A stretch of DNA of 64,000 bases from Micromonospora rhizosphaerae (GCF_900091465.1 NZ_FMHV01000002.1:2480001-2544000); one strand, 5' to 3'. Counted from the first letter of the stretch, positions 8,409 through 18,058 are shown. Notes: generated by a model not told the origin, from the sequence alone. Made by a program: numbers and translations.

Positions 8409-9617
8409 TCAGCTGGCCTGCTCGGCGAGCTGGAGGAACTGGCGCTTGGAGGCGAGCGCCTGCTCGGCCTCCTTGATCCGGCGGGCGTCCCCGGCGGCCT
8501 GCGCCCGGGCCAGCCGCTCCTCGGCCTCGGCAACCTGCGCCCGCATCTGCGCGAGCAGCGGGTTGTCCTGGGGAGCGGTCCGGCGCCACGCCGAGTCCAT
8601 CACCTCGCGCACCTTGTCGTCGACCGTGCGCAGCCGGCGCTCCAGGCCGGCGGCGGCCTCCCGGGGCACCCGGCCGGCCTCGTGCCACTGCGCCTGGATC
8701 TCCCGCAGCTTCGCCTGGGCACCCTTCGGGTCGCCGTCGATGTCGAGCGACTCGGCCTCGGCCAGCAGGACCTGCTTGCGCTCCAGGTTGGCGCGCTGCT
8801 CGTTGTCGCGGGCCGAGAAGACCTCGCTGCGCCGGGTGAAGAAGTCGTCCTGGGCCGCCCGGAACCGTTCCCAGAGCTTCTGCTCGGCCTCCTTCGAAGC
8901 CCGCGGCGCGGCCTTCCACTGGGCCATCAGGTCCTTGAGCTGATTGGCGGTGACCGCCCACTCGGTGGAGTCCTTCAGCTTCTCGGCCGCCGCGACCAGC
9001 TCCTCCTTGACCCCCTGCGCCTGCTTGCGCTGCTGGTCGAGGGAGGCGAAGTGGGCGCCGCGACGCCGGGTGAAGCCGTCCCGGGCCGCGGCGAACCGCT
9101 TCCACAGCTCACCGTCGGTCTTCTTGTCGACCCCGCGGATGGTCTTCCACTCGTCGAGGATCTCCTTGAGCCGGTCCCCGGCGGTCTTCCAGCCGGTCGA
9201 CTCGGCGGCCAGCTTCTCCGCCTCCTCCACCAGGGCCGTCTTGCGAGCGAGGGCCTCGCCCCGGGCGGCGTCCCGCGCGGCCTTGGCCTCGCCGGCCTTC
9301 GCCTCGGCCACCTCGGCCAGCTTGTCCAGCCGCGCGGCCAGCCCGTCGATGTCACCGACGACGTGCGCCTCGGCCAGCGAGGCGCGGATCCGCCGGATCG
9401 TGGCCAGCGAGTGGCCGGCGTCCGCCGCGCCCGAGTTGAGCCGGGCCTCGGTCAGGTCCACCTCCGTCACCAGGTCGGCGAAGCGCCGGGCGAAGTGGGC
9501 CAGCCCTTCTTCCGGGGCCCCCGCCTGCCAGGATCCGACCACCCGCTCGCCCTCGGCGGTCTTCACGTACACGGTGCCGTCCGCGTCCACCCGTCCGAAG
9601 GCAGTCCAGTCGCTCAT
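8409..9617 (-). CDS. DUF349 domain-containing coiled-coil protein
   Basis: 402 residues, function unknown. After an N-terminal segment of about 60 residues (MSDWTAFGRVDADGTVYV) the protein is almost entirely helical and charged, with several DUF349 repeats recognisable by the pattern W...R.D.ELW.RF..A.D.F..R (for instance KTDGELWKRFAAARDGFTRR, and again near residues 260-290). The ATG at 9617 is chosen because GAGGA lies 8 bases upstream and the longer reading has no family likeness. DUF349 proteins are widespread in actinobacteria and sit next to the miaB/miaA block in mycobacteria as well. It is convergent with miaB and divergent from the dioxygenase-like gene. Confidence 0.87.
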   Translation of the reverse strand: MSDWTAFGRVDADGTVYVKTAEGERVVGSWQAGAPEEGLAHFARRFADLVTEVDLTEARLNSGAADAGHSLATIRRIRASLAEAHVVGDIDGLAARLDKLAEVAEAKAGEAKAARDAARGEALARKTALVEEAEKLAAESTGWKTAGDRLKEILDEWKTIRGVDKKTDGELWKRFAAARDGFTRRRGAHFASLDQQRKQAQGVKEELVAAAEKLKDSTEWAVTANQLKDLMAQWKAAPRASKEAEQKLWERFRAAQDDFFTRRSEVFSARDNEQRANLERKQVLLAEAESLDIDGDPKGAQAKLREIQAQWHEAGRVPREAAAGLERRLRTVDDKVREVMDSAWRRTAPQDNPLLAQMRAQVAEAEERLARAQAAGDARRIKEAEQALASKRQFLQLAEQAS

Positions 9618-9818
9618 GTGCCCATCCTCGTTCTCCCGGCGTCGAGGGAGGGTCCCCGCGATCGCCGCCACGGCGCAGCAAAGTTACTTCCGGCATTGTC
9701 ACAGGTCCGACCCGGTCCGTGTCGAGCGCCTGCCGTCGACCGTGACCATACGGTGTCGTACGCCCGGATGACCGGATCAGCACGGGAACGCACCGGCGGG
9801 TCCCGCTACGGTGAACGG

Positions 9819-10538
9819 GTGCCTCTGGTCGCCGCCGCCGTCTGCCCGCACCCGCCGCTGATCGTGCCCGAGGTGGCCGGTGCCGCCGCGCCGGAACTGG
9901 ACGACCTCCGGGCCGCCGCCGACGCCGCCGTCGGTCGGCTGCTTGCCGCCGGACCGGACAAGATCGTTCTGGTCGGCGAGGGCCCGGAGAGCGACCATTT
10001 CGGCTACGCCGACGTCGGCTCGGTGCGACCGTACGGCGTGAACGGGTTGATCCCGCTCTGGAAGGCGGCCTGCTCGGGCGCGGAACGGCTTCCGCTGAGT
10101 CTCACCATCGGCGCCTGGCTGGTCGGCCGCGCCGGAACGGATCTGCCCAGGCTCGCGCATTCGGTCGTCAACGACGCGGATCCGGACGAATGCGCCACGC
10201 TGGGGGCGGAGCTGGCCGGCCGCTCCGAGTCCCGGGTCGCGCTGCTGGTGATGGGGGACGGGTCGGCCTGCCGAGGCCGCCAGGCGCCCGGCTACGACGA
10301 CCCGCGCGCCGAGGCGTACGACGACGGGGTGGCCCGGGCCCTGGCCGACGCGGACGTCGAGGCCCTGCTCAACCTCGACCCGGTGCTGTCGGCGGAGTTG
10401 AGGGCGGCCGGGCGGGCGTCCTGGCAGGTGCTGGCCGGCGCGGCCCGCGCGGCCGGCGGCGACTGGCGCGGCGACCTCAGCTACCACCAGGCCCCCTACG
10501 GCGTTGCCTACTTCGTGGCGAACTGGGACCAGGTGTGA
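9819..10538 (+). CDS. Class III extradiol dioxygenase (LigB-like) domain protein
   Basis: 239 residues, related to the B-subunit (LigB) fold of class III extradiol ring-cleavage dioxygenases, a group also found beside miaA in mycobacteria. The opening VPLVAAAVCPHPPLIVPEVAG and the later LLVMGDGSACRGRQAPGYDD match this actinobacterial subfamily. The metal-binding His pattern of true dioxygenases is only partly kept, so catalysis is uncertain. The GTG at 9819 is supported by a TACGGT hexamer ending 6 bases upstream with no Shine-Dalgarno, a leaderless arrangement; the long upstream open frame is not coding. miaA follows after 49 bases. Confidence 0.82.
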   Translation: MPLVAAAVCPHPPLIVPEVAGAAAPELDDLRAAADAAVGRLLAAGPDKIVLVGEGPESDHFGYADVGSVRPYGVNGLIPLWKAACSGAERLPLSLTIGAWLVGRAGTDLPRLAHSVVNDADPDECATLGAELAGRSESRVALLVMGDGSACRGRQAPGYDDPRAEAYDDGVARALADADVEALLNLDPVLSAELRAAGRASWQVLAGAARAAGGDWRGDLSYHQAPYGVAYFVANWDQV

Positions 10539-10587
10539 GCGCGAGGCGTGAGCTCGCGAGCCCCGCAGTCGTGAACGGAGAGCAGCA

Positions 10588-11499
10588 ATGACGGGCACGG
10601 TCGTGGCCGTTGTCGGGCCGACCGCGGCCGGCAAGTCGGCGCTCAGCATCGCCCTCGCGCACGCCCTCGACGGCGAGGTGGTCAACGCCGACTCGATGCA
10701 GCTCTACCGGGGCATGGACATCGGCACCGCCAAGCTGACCCCGGCCGAGCGGGAGTGCGTGCCGCACCACCTGCTGGACATCTGGGACGTCACCGAGCCG
10801 GCCAGCGTCGCCGAGTACCAGCGGCTGGCCCGCGCGGCGGTGGACGACATCCTGGCCCGCGGCCGGGTGCCGCTGCTGGTCGGCGGCTCCGGGCTGTACG
10901 TGCGGGCGGTGCTGGAGCAGTTCGAGTTCCCCGGCACCGACCCGGCCGTGCGGGAGCGGCTGGAGGCGGAGCTGGCCGCGGTCGGACCCACCCCGCTGTA
11001 CGCCCGGCTGCGCGAGGCCGACCCGGTCGCGGCGGCCGGCATCCTGCCCGGCAACGCCCGGCGGATCGTCCGGGCCCTGGAGGTCATCGAGCTGACCGGA
11101 GCGCCGTTCACCGCCTCGCTGCCCGAGCCCAGGCCGTACTACCCGTCCTTGCAACTCGGCGTGGACCTGGACACCGCGCTGCTGGACGAGCGGATCGCGC
11201 TGCGGGTGGACCGGATGTGGGCCAACGGCCTGGTTGCCGAGACCCAGGAGCTGGTCGCGCGCGGCCTGCCCGAGGGTCGTACGGCCAGCCGGGCGCTCGG
11301 CTACCAGCAGGCGCTGCGCTTCCTGGCCGGGGAGATGACCGAGGCGGGGGCGCACGACGAGACGATCCGGGCCACCCGGCGATTCGTCCGCCGGCAGCGC
11401 TCCTGGTTCCGCCGCGACCCACGGATCCACTGGCTGGACTCGGCCTCGCCGGAGCTCGTCGAGACTGCGCTGCGAGTGGTCGCCGACCATCGGGAATGA
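10588..11499 (+). CDS. miaA: tRNA dimethylallyltransferase MiaA
   Basis: Transfers the dimethylallyl group from DMAPP to A37 of tRNAs reading UNN codons, giving the substrate of MiaB. 303 residues, normal length. Visible are the P-loop GPTAAGKS at residues 9-16, the DSMQLYRGMDIGTAK segment, the LVGGSGLYVRA motif and the basic C-terminal TRRFVRRQRSWFRRD tRNA-binding segment. The ATG follows GGAGAGCAGCA, a usable Shine-Dalgarno. dapF begins 7 bases after its stop, so the two are an operon, probably with the dioxygenase-like gene upstream. Confidence 0.96.
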   Translation: MTGTVVAVVGPTAAGKSALSIALAHALDGEVVNADSMQLYRGMDIGTAKLTPAERECVPHHLLDIWDVTEPASVAEYQRLARAAVDDILARGRVPLLVGGSGLYVRAVLEQFEFPGTDPAVRERLEAELAAVGPTPLYARLREADPVAAAGILPGNARRIVRALEVIELTGAPFTASLPEPRPYYPSLQLGVDLDTALLDERIALRVDRMWANGLVAETQELVARGLPEGRTASRALGYQQALRFLAGEMTEAGAHDETIRATRRFVRRQRSWFRRDPRIHWLDSASPELVETALRVVADHRE

Positions 11500-11506
11500 T
11501 GGGGGC

Positions 11507-12352
11507 GTGGAGTTCACCAAGGGCCACGGCACCGGCAACGACTTCGTGATCCTGCCCGACCCGGACAACGCGCTCGACCTGACCCCCCGCCTGGTCGCCG
11601 CGCTCTGCGACCGGCGGCGCGGCATCGGCGGCGACGGCGTGCTGCGGGTGGTGCGGGCCGCCAAGCACCCGGAGGGCACCGCGCTGGCCGGCGAGGCCGA
11701 GTGGTTCATGGATTACTGGAACGCCGACGGCTCGTTCGCCGAGATGTGCGGTAACGGCGCCCGGGTCTTCGTCCGTTACCTGCTGGCGACCGGGCTGGCC
11801 GCGCCGGCGGGGGAGACCCTGCCGGTGGCCACCCGGGCCGGCGTCGTGCGCGCGCTGGTCGAGGGGGAGACCATCGCCGTCGAGATGCGCCGCCCCCGGA
11901 TGTACGCCACGGCGGCCGCCACCCTGGGCGGGCTGACCATCCCCGGCACCGCGGTGGACGTCGGCAACCCGCACCTGGTGTGCGCCCTGCCGGCCGGCCT
12001 GGAGTTGGCCGCCCTCGACCTCACCCGGGCGCCCGACGTCGACCCGGCGATCTTCCCGGCCGGGGTGAACGTCGAGTTCACCGCCCCCGCCGACCCGGTC
12101 GAGGGCTCGGCCGGCCACGTGCTGATGCGAGTCCACGAGCGCGGCTCGGCCGAGACCCTCTCCTGCGGCACCGGCGCCTGCGCGGTCGGCGCGGTGGCCC
12201 TGCGCGACGCCGGCCAGGACACCGGCACGGTCACCGTCGACGTCCCCGGCGGCCGCCTCAAGGTGACGGTCACCGACGACTCCTGCTGGCTGTCCGGCCC
12301 CGCCGTCCTGGTCGCCACCGGCACCGTCAACCCCACCGCCCTACCCGCCTGA
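11507..12352 (+). CDS. dapF: Diaminopimelate epimerase DapF
   Basis: Converts LL-diaminopimelate to the meso form, for lysine and peptidoglycan synthesis. 281 residues, PLP-independent two-base mechanism. The two catalytic Cys residues are in MCGNGAR (near residue 83) and SCGTGACAVG (near residue 222). The opening FTKGHGTGNDFVILPD is typical. It starts with GTG 7 bases after miaA, which implies cotranscription and translational coupling. It ends 58 bases before the 3' end of the convergent malic enzyme gene. Confidence 0.96.
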   Translation: MEFTKGHGTGNDFVILPDPDNALDLTPRLVAALCDRRRGIGGDGVLRVVRAAKHPEGTALAGEAEWFMDYWNADGSFAEMCGNGARVFVRYLLATGLAAPAGETLPVATRAGVVRALVEGETIAVEMRRPRMYATAAATLGGLTIPGTAVDVGNPHLVCALPAGLELAALDLTRAPDVDPAIFPAGVNVEFTAPADPVEGSAGHVLMRVHERGSAETLSCGTGACAVGAVALRDAGQDTGTVTVDVPGGRLKVTVTDDSCWLSGPAVLVATGTVNPTALPA

Positions 12353-12410
12353 GTTACCTGCCCGCTGGCCGCATCCCGCGGACGTTTCCGCCCAGTTCCC
12401 CGGACGGGCG

Positions 12411-13877
12411 TCAGGGGGTGGCGGAGGCCTCGGCGGCGATCTCGGGGAGGTCGGCGGGGCCGGGGTCGGCCGCCGGGGCGGGGGCCGGGTGCTGGGCGGC
12501 GGCGCGGACGGCCGCCGCGACCGCGGGGGCGACCCGGGAGTCGAAGACGCTGGGGACGATCACCGTGGGGTTGATCTTGTCCTCGCCGACCACGTCCGCG
12601 ATGGCCCGGGCGGCGGCGATCGCCATCTCCTCGGTGAACTCCTCGGCGTGCGCGTCCAGCATGCCCCGGAACACACCGGGGAAGGCGAGCACGTTGTTGA
12701 TCTGGTTCGGCTGGTCGGAGCGGCCGGTGGCGACCACCGCGGCGTACTTGCGGGCCTCCCGGGGGTCGACCTCCGGGTCCGGGTTGGCCAGCGCGAAGAC
12801 GATGGCGTCCTTGGCCATGGTGGCGATGTCCTCGCCGGTGAGCAGGTTCGGCGCGCTCACCCCGATGAACACGTCCGCGCCGCGCACCGCGCCGCGCAGG
12901 TCGCCGGAGTAGTTCTCCTTGTTGGTGTGCTCGGCCAGCCACTGCCAGGCCGGGTTGAGCCCGGTCATCCCGCGGTGCAGGGCGCCCTGCCGGTCGGTCG
13001 CGATGATGTCGCCCACGCCCTGGCGCAGCAGCAGCTTCATGATCGCCGTGCCGGCCGCGCCGGCGCCGGAGACCACCACCCTGACGTCCGCGAGCTGCTT
13101 GCCCACGACGCGCAGCGCGTTGGTCAGCGCGGCCAGCACGCAGATCGCGGTGCCGTGCTGGTCGTCGTGGAAGACCGGGATGTCCAGCGCCTCGCGCAGC
13201 CGGGCCTCGATCTCGAAGCAGCGCGGCGCGGCGATGTCCTCCAGGTTGATCCCGCCGTACGCGGGCGCGATCGCCTTGACGATCGAGACGATCTCGTCGG
13301 TGTCCTGGGTGTCCAGCACCACCGGCCAGGCGTCCACCCCGCCGAAGCGCTTGAACAGCGCCGCCTTGCCCTCCATCACCGGCAGCGACGCGGCCGGGCC
13401 GAGGTTGCCCAGGCCGAGCACGGCCGAGCCGTCGCTGACCACCGCGACGGTGTTGCGCTTGATGGTCAGCCGGCGGGCGTCGGCCGGGTTCTCGGCGATC
13501 GCCTGGCAGACCCGGGCCACCCCGGGCGTGTACGCGCGGGACAGCTCGTCGCGGGTGCGCAGCGCCACCTTCGAGCTGACCTCGATCTTGCCGCCCAGGT
13601 GCAGCAGGAACGTCCGGTCGGAGACCTTGCGGACGTCCACCCCCTCCAGCGCGGTCAGCGCCTTGACCACCTGGTCGGCGTGGCTGGCGTCCGCGGTGTC
13701 GCAGGTGAGGTCGACGATCACGTGGGTCGGGTCCGAGTCGACCACGTCCAGCGCCGTGACGATTGCACCGGCCTCGCCGACCGAGGTGGTCAGCCGGCCG
13801 ATCGAGGAGGCGTCCGCGGGCATCGCGATCCGGATCGTGATCGAGAATCCGGCACTCGGAAGTCGGGTGATGGCCAC
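12411..13877 (-). CDS. NAD-dependent malic enzyme with N-terminal ACT domain
   Basis: Oxidative decarboxylation of malate to pyruvate. 488 residues: an ACT-like regulatory domain at about residues 15-90 (IRIAMPADASSIGRLTTSVGEAG), then the malic enzyme N domain with the catalytic Tyr in RAYTPGVA and the metal/catalytic segment FHDDQHGTA, then an NAD(P)-binding domain with GAGAAGTA. The ACT domain suggests control by a small metabolite, as in other actinobacterial malic enzymes. The C-terminal 25 residues are Ala/Pro-rich and unconserved. The GTG start follows a strong Shine-Dalgarno (GGAGGG). Divergent from hflX. Confidence 0.93.
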   Translation of the reverse strand: MAITRLPSAGFSITIRIAMPADASSIGRLTTSVGEAGAIVTALDVVDSDPTHVIVDLTCDTADASHADQVVKALTALEGVDVRKVSDRTFLLHLGGKIEVSSKVALRTRDELSRAYTPGVARVCQAIAENPADARRLTIKRNTVAVVSDGSAVLGLGNLGPAASLPVMEGKAALFKRFGGVDAWPVVLDTQDTDEIVSIVKAIAPAYGGINLEDIAAPRCFEIEARLREALDIPVFHDDQHGTAICVLAALTNALRVVGKQLADVRVVVSGAGAAGTAIMKLLLRQGVGDIIATDRQGALHRGMTGLNPAWQWLAEHTNKENYSGDLRGAVRGADVFIGVSAPNLLTGEDIATMAKDAIVFALANPDPEVDPREARKYAAVVATGRSDQPNQINNVLAFPGVFRGMLDAHAEEFTEEMAIAAARAIADVVGEDKINPTVIVPSVFDSRVAPAVAAAVRAAAQHPAPAPAADPGPADLPEIAAEASATP

Positions 13878-14051
13878 GGAAATCCCTCCGTCATTGCTGA
13901 GGCTCGCCCCGCATTTCTACTCGCCCGACGACGTCGGCCGGCATCCGACCCCGCATTTCGCGGTCTCCGTCACGGGCATATAGCAGGTGCGTTGGGCGTT
14001 GGCACATGTCAGGATTGCTCGGTACGTGACCAAACGGACAGGAGATTCAGT

Positions 14052-15515
14052 TTGCGAGACCAGGAGACCTACGTTCCCTACGAGGACGACGAGCTCGACG
14101 CCACCACCGGCGAGTTCGAGCTGTCGGAGCGGCAGGCGCTGCGGCGGGTCCCCGGCCTCTCCACCGAGCTCACCGACATCACCGAGGTCGAATACCGCCA
14201 GCTCCGGCTGGAGCGGGTCGTCCTGGTCGGCGTCTGGACCGAGGGCACGCAGAGTGACGCGGAAAACAGTCTCGCCGAGCTGGCCGCGCTGGCCGAGACG
14301 GCCGGCTCGCAGGTGCTCGAGGGGCTGATCCAGCGGCGTAACCGCCCGGACCCGGCCACCTACGTCGGCCGGGGCAAGGTCGACGACCTGGGCGCGGTGG
14401 TGCTCTCCACCGGCGCCGACACGGTGATCTGCGACGGTGAGCTGTCCCCGTCCCAGCTCCGCAACCTGGAGCAGCGCACCAAGGTCAAGGTGGTCGACCG
14501 CACCGCGCTGATCCTCGACATCTTCGCCCAGCACGCCAAGAGCAAGGAAGGTAAGGCGCAGGTCGAGCTGGCCCAGCTCGAATACCTGCTGCCGCGGCTG
14601 CGTGGTTGGGGCGAGACGCTCTCCCGGCAGACCGGTGGTAGCGGTCGCGGCGGTGGCGCCGGCGGCGGCGTGGGTCTGCGCGGTCCCGGTGAGACCAAGC
14701 TGGAGACCGACCGGCGTCGGATCCGGTACCGGATCGCGCGGCTGCGCCGCGAGATCAAGGGCATGCAGACGGTACGCCAGACCAAGCGAGCCCGTCGATC
14801 CCGTAACGCGGTCCCGGCGGTGGCGATCGCCGGCTACACCAACGCCGGCAAGTCCAGCCTGCTCAACCGGCTGACCGGGGCGGGCGTGCTGGTCGAGAAC
14901 GCGCTCTTCGCCACGCTGGACCCGACCACCCGCAGGGCCACCACCTCCGATGGCCGGCTCTACACGCTGTCCGACACCGTCGGCTTCGTCCGGCACCTGC
15001 CGCACCAGATCGTCGAGGCGTTCCGCTCGACCCTGGAGGAGGTCGCCGAGGCGGATCTGGTGGTGCACGTGGTCGACGGCACCCACCCGGACCCGGAGGA
15101 GCAGGTCCGGGCGGTCCGCGAGGTACTCGCCGAGGTGGGCGCCGACCGGCTGCCCGAGCTGCTGGTGGTCAACAAGACCGACGCCGCCGACGAGGAGACG
15201 CTGCTGCGGCTCAAGCGGCTCTGGCCCGAGGCGGTCTTCGTCTCCGCGCACAGCGGGCGCGGGATCGACGGGCTGCGCGAGGCCGTCGAGGAGCGGCTGC
15301 CCCGCCCCGCGGTGGAGGTCCGCGCCGTGCTCCCGTACGACCGGGGTGACCTGGTGGCCCGGGTGCACCGGCAGGGCGAGGTGCTGAGCACCTCCCACCT
15401 GCCGGAGGGGACCCTGCTGCACGTCCGGGTGGGCGAGGCGCTCGCCACCGAGCTGGCACCGTTCCGCGCCGGCGACCGGCTCATCGAGCAGGAGCGGGTC
15501 GGCGCCGGCCGGTGA
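14052..15515 (+). CDS. hflX: GTPase HflX
   Basis: Ribosome-associated GTPase that splits stalled or inactive 70S ribosomes under stress. 487 residues. An N-terminal HflX domain (ATYVGRGKVDDL, VICDGELSPSQLRNLE) and a Gly-rich linker (GGSGRGGGAGGGVGLRGPGE) precede the G domain, whose motifs G1 GYTNAGKSS, G3 DTVGF and G4 NKTD are intact. The start is a TTG at 14052 set 5 bases after AGGAG, so it is most likely a genuine rare start that lowers translation. A weak TTGGCA-N18-TACGTG promoter lies at 13999-14028. The very long upstream open frame is antisense to the malic enzyme gene and not coding. Confidence 0.94.
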   Translation: MRDQETYVPYEDDELDATTGEFELSERQALRRVPGLSTELTDITEVEYRQLRLERVVLVGVWTEGTQSDAENSLAELAALAETAGSQVLEGLIQRRNRPDPATYVGRGKVDDLGAVVLSTGADTVICDGELSPSQLRNLEQRTKVKVVDRTALILDIFAQHAKSKEGKAQVELAQLEYLLPRLRGWGETLSRQTGGSGRGGGAGGGVGLRGPGETKLETDRRRIRYRIARLRREIKGMQTVRQTKRARRSRNAVPAVAIAGYTNAGKSSLLNRLTGAGVLVENALFATLDPTTRRATTSDGRLYTLSDTVGFVRHLPHQIVEAFRSTLEEVAEADLVVHVVDGTHPDPEEQVRAVREVLAEVGADRLPELLVVNKTDAADEETLLRLKRLWPEAVFVSAHSGRGIDGLREAVEERLPRPAVEVRAVLPYDRGDLVARVHRQGEVLSTSHLPEGTLLHVRVGEALATELAPFRAGDRLIEQERVGAGR

Positions 15516-15564
15516 GGCGTCCGGCGTCACCCGGCCGGTGAACCGGGCGTGAGACACTTACCCA

Positions 15565-17121
15565 ATGCGCCGCGCTCTTTCCTCGATCACGGTTGCCCTC
15601 GGCCTGCTAGGGGCGACCGTGGCGCTCCCCGGAGTCGTTCATGCCGCCCCCGCACCGGGGGCGGTCGCTGCTCCGGCACCTGGCAAGAAGAAGTGCACCA
15701 TCGAGGACGAGAAGCTCCGCGAGCTGTCGGGCCTGGTGGCCACGAAGACCGGCTACATCGTGATCAACGACGGCAGCCAGTACGAGAGCCGCAAGCGGGT
15801 CTTCTACCTCGACACCAAGTGCCGGATCTCGAAGGAGGTCCGCTACTCCGGTGACGGCCCGCTCGACACCGAGGACCTGGCGCTCTCGCCGGACGGCAAG
15901 AACCTCTGGATCGCCGACACCGGTGACAACCTGGAAAACAAGCAGCACCGGGAGCGGGTCGCGGTCTGGACCATGTCGGTGGGTGGGTCGAAGCCCGTGC
16001 TGCACCGCCTCTCCTATCCCGAGAAGCAGCCGCACGACGCCGAGGCGCTGCTGATCGGCGACGACGGCAAGCCGCTGATCATCACCAAGGTGCCCGCCGG
16101 CAAGTCGGAGATCTTCAGCCCGTCGGCCCCCCTGAAGACCGGCGACACCGACCCGGTGCCGATGCGGAAGGTCGGCGAGGTCTCGCTCCCCAAGACCACC
16201 ACCGACAACCGGATGGGCTCTCTCGGCCGGGTGACGATCACCGGCGCGGCGCGCTCGCCCGACGGCAAGCGGGTGGTGCTGCGGACGTACGCGGACGCGT
16301 TCGAGTTCGACGTGACCGGCGGCGACATCGTCGGCGCGCTGACCACCGGCAAGCCCCGGGTCACCCCGCTGACCGATCCGTTCGGCGAGGCCATCTCCTA
16401 CACGCCCGACGGGAAGTCCTTCGTCACCGTCTCGGACGGGGGTCTCCTGGCCCCGGACGACCCGATCGACATCCTCAGCTACATCCCGTCCACCACCGGG
16501 ATCGAGGCGCTGCCGGCCGCCGGTGGCGCGGCGAAGCCGGCCGCCGAGAAGTCCTGGATCGAGGGGCTGACCCTCGACGAGATCACGTATCTGATCGCGG
16601 CCGTTGGCGTGATCGGCGTCCTGATGGTCGGCGCCGGCGTCTTCGGCATCGTCCGGTCACGTAAGAAGCCTGCCCCCGATTCGGCGGACGGGCCGGATCG
16701 GAACGACGACTTCCCGATGAACGCCGGCTTCGACGACCTCAGTGCCCAGGGTGGTAGGACGCCCGGCGGGGACCGACCGCGCGGCGGCGTCTACGGCGGC
16801 GCGCCCGCCGGGAACGTCTACGGCGGCGGGTCGGCGAACGGCGCGCCCGCCGCGGGCGGCGTGTACGGGGGCGGTCGTTCCCAGGGCGGTGGGGGCCATC
16901 CGCAGGGCGGGGTCTACGGCGGCGGTGGCGGTCGCCCGCAGGGCGGCGCCGTCTACGGCGCCCCGCAGGGCGGCGGCGGGTACGGCGGTGGCCGTGGGGA
17001 GCGGCGTGACCCGGACTACCGGGACCCGCGGTCGGGTCGCCGCGACGGCGGCTACGACGACGGCCGTGGCCAGTACGGGCAGGTGTCGGGCGGCCGCGAG
17101 TACCGGAACGACCGCTACTGA
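15565..17121 (+). CDS. Membrane-anchored propeller-like protein with Gly/Tyr-rich tail
   Basis: 518 residues, function unknown. A clear signal peptide (residues 1-27, cleavage after VVHA) is followed by an exported domain of about 300 residues with repeated strand motifs (LALSPDGKNLWIADTGDN, ARSPDGKRVVLRTYAD, SYTPDGKSFVTVSDGG) as in beta-propeller or esterase-like phytase folds. One transmembrane helix (about residues 338-362) ends in RSRKK, so the last 150 residues should be cytoplasmic. That tail is disordered and holds at least five VYGG units, then an Arg/Asp/Tyr-rich end. It stands alone, ending at a strong hairpin shared with lexA. Confidence 0.8.
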   Translation: MRRALSSITVALGLLGATVALPGVVHAAPAPGAVAAPAPGKKKCTIEDEKLRELSGLVATKTGYIVINDGSQYESRKRVFYLDTKCRISKEVRYSGDGPLDTEDLALSPDGKNLWIADTGDNLENKQHRERVAVWTMSVGGSKPVLHRLSYPEKQPHDAEALLIGDDGKPLIITKVPAGKSEIFSPSAPLKTGDTDPVPMRKVGEVSLPKTTTDNRMGSLGRVTITGAARSPDGKRVVLRTYADAFEFDVTGGDIVGALTTGKPRVTPLTDPFGEAISYTPDGKSFVTVSDGGLLAPDDPIDILSYIPSTTGIEALPAAGGAAKPAAEKSWIEGLTLDEITYLIAAVGVIGVLMVGAGVFGIVRSRKKPAPDSADGPDRNDDFPMNAGFDDLSAQGGRTPGGDRPRGGVYGGAPAGNVYGGGSANGAPAAGGVYGGGRSQGGGGHPQGGVYGGGGGRPQGGAVYGAPQGGGGYGGGRGERRDPDYRDPRSGRRDGGYDDGRGQYGQVSGGREYRNDRY

Positions 17122-17131
17122 GCGAACGTCA

Positions 17132-17161
17132 CCGGGTGACCGCCGTGCGGCGGTCACCCGG
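17132..17161. terminator. Strong hairpin between the propeller-like gene and lexA
   Basis: A perfect 13-base stem (17132-17144 with 17149-17161) and a 4-base loop lie between two convergent genes. Confidence 0.8.
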
Positions 17162-17169
17162 CTCGGGCG

Positions 17170-17955
17170 TCAGATCCGGCGCAGCACGGCGACGACGCGA
17201 CCCATGATGGTGGCGTCGTCGCCGGGGATCGGGTCGAAGGCCGGATTCTGCGGCATCAGCCAGACGTGCCCGTCGCGCCGCCGGTAGGTCTTCACGGTCG
17301 CCTCGCCCTCGAGCATGGCCGCCACGATGTCGCCGGATTCGGCGTTCGGCTGCTGCCGAACCACCACCCAGTCGCCGTCGCAGATCGCCGCGTCGAGCAT
17401 CGAGTCGCCCTTGACCTGGAGCATGAAGACCTCGCCCTCACCCACCAGCTCCCGAGGCAGCGGGAAGATGTCCTCCACCGCCTGCTCGGCCAGGATCGGG
17501 CCACCGGCGGCGATCCGGCCGAGCATCGGCACGTACGCCGGGGCGGGGCGCTGCGCCCGGGCCAGCTCGTCGTCCATCACGTCGCTGGGGGCGCGGACGT
17601 CGACCGCCCGGGGCCGGTTGGGGTCGCGGCGCAGGAAGCCCTTCTTCTCCAGCTCCTTGAGCTGGTAGGCGACGCTGGACGGCGAGACCAGCCCGACCGC
17701 CTCGCCGATCTCCCGGACGCTCGGCGGATAGCCGTGCCGCTCCACCCAGGTGCGGATGAACTCCAGGATCCGGCGCTGCCGCGCGGTCAGGTCGACCGTG
17801 GTCGGGTCGGGAAAGCTGCTCACCACCGGGGTCACCGGGCGCAGGGCGGGCTGCCCCGTCCGGCTGCGCGCGGCGCGGGGGCGTCGGGTCGCCGGCGGAC
17901 CCGCCCCGTCGATCGGCTGCGGGTTCTTCTGCCGGCTGGCCCGGTCCTCGGTCAC
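17170..17955 (-). CDS. lexA: SOS repressor LexA
   Basis: Represses the DNA-damage regulon and cleaves itself when RecA filaments form. 261 residues from the GTG at 17955, which has a strong Shine-Dalgarno (GGGAGGAC). An N-terminal extension of about 50 residues, common in actinobacteria, precedes the winged-helix domain ([34 protein letters not shown]). The cleavage bond is the Ala-Gly in RIAAGGP; the catalytic Ser is in KGDSMLD and the Lys in EATVKTY. A longer in-frame opening up to 18330 runs across the promoter and SOS boxes and is not coding. Divergent from nrdR; autoregulation through the two boxes upstream is likely. Confidence 0.95.
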   Translation of the reverse strand: MTEDRASRQKNPQPIDGAGPPATRRPRAARSRTGQPALRPVTPVVSSFPDPTTVDLTARQRRILEFIRTWVERHGYPPSVREIGEAVGLVSPSSVAYQLKELEKKGFLRRDPNRPRAVDVRAPSDVMDDELARAQRPAPAYVPMLGRIAAGGPILAEQAVEDIFPLPRELVGEGEVFMLQVKGDSMLDAAICDGDWVVVRQQPNAESGDIVAAMLEGEATVKTYRRRDGHVWLMPQNPAFDPIPGDDATIMGRVVAVLRRI

Positions 17956-18058
17956 GTCCGTCCTCCCTGGTCGGCGCTTGGTGCCTTGGCGGCTCGTGGT
18001 GCATGCGGGTGGTGCTGCCGACCGGTTCGACGGAACACGCCGCGGCCGGTCGTTGTTG

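Noticed and set aside
6721..9105. A 794-codon minus-strand open frame across miaB and the DUF349 gene
   Set aside because: It is antisense to miaB and out of frame with the DUF349 gene, with Arg/Ala/Gly-rich nonsense and no family likeness. Long shadow frames are normal at this GC content.
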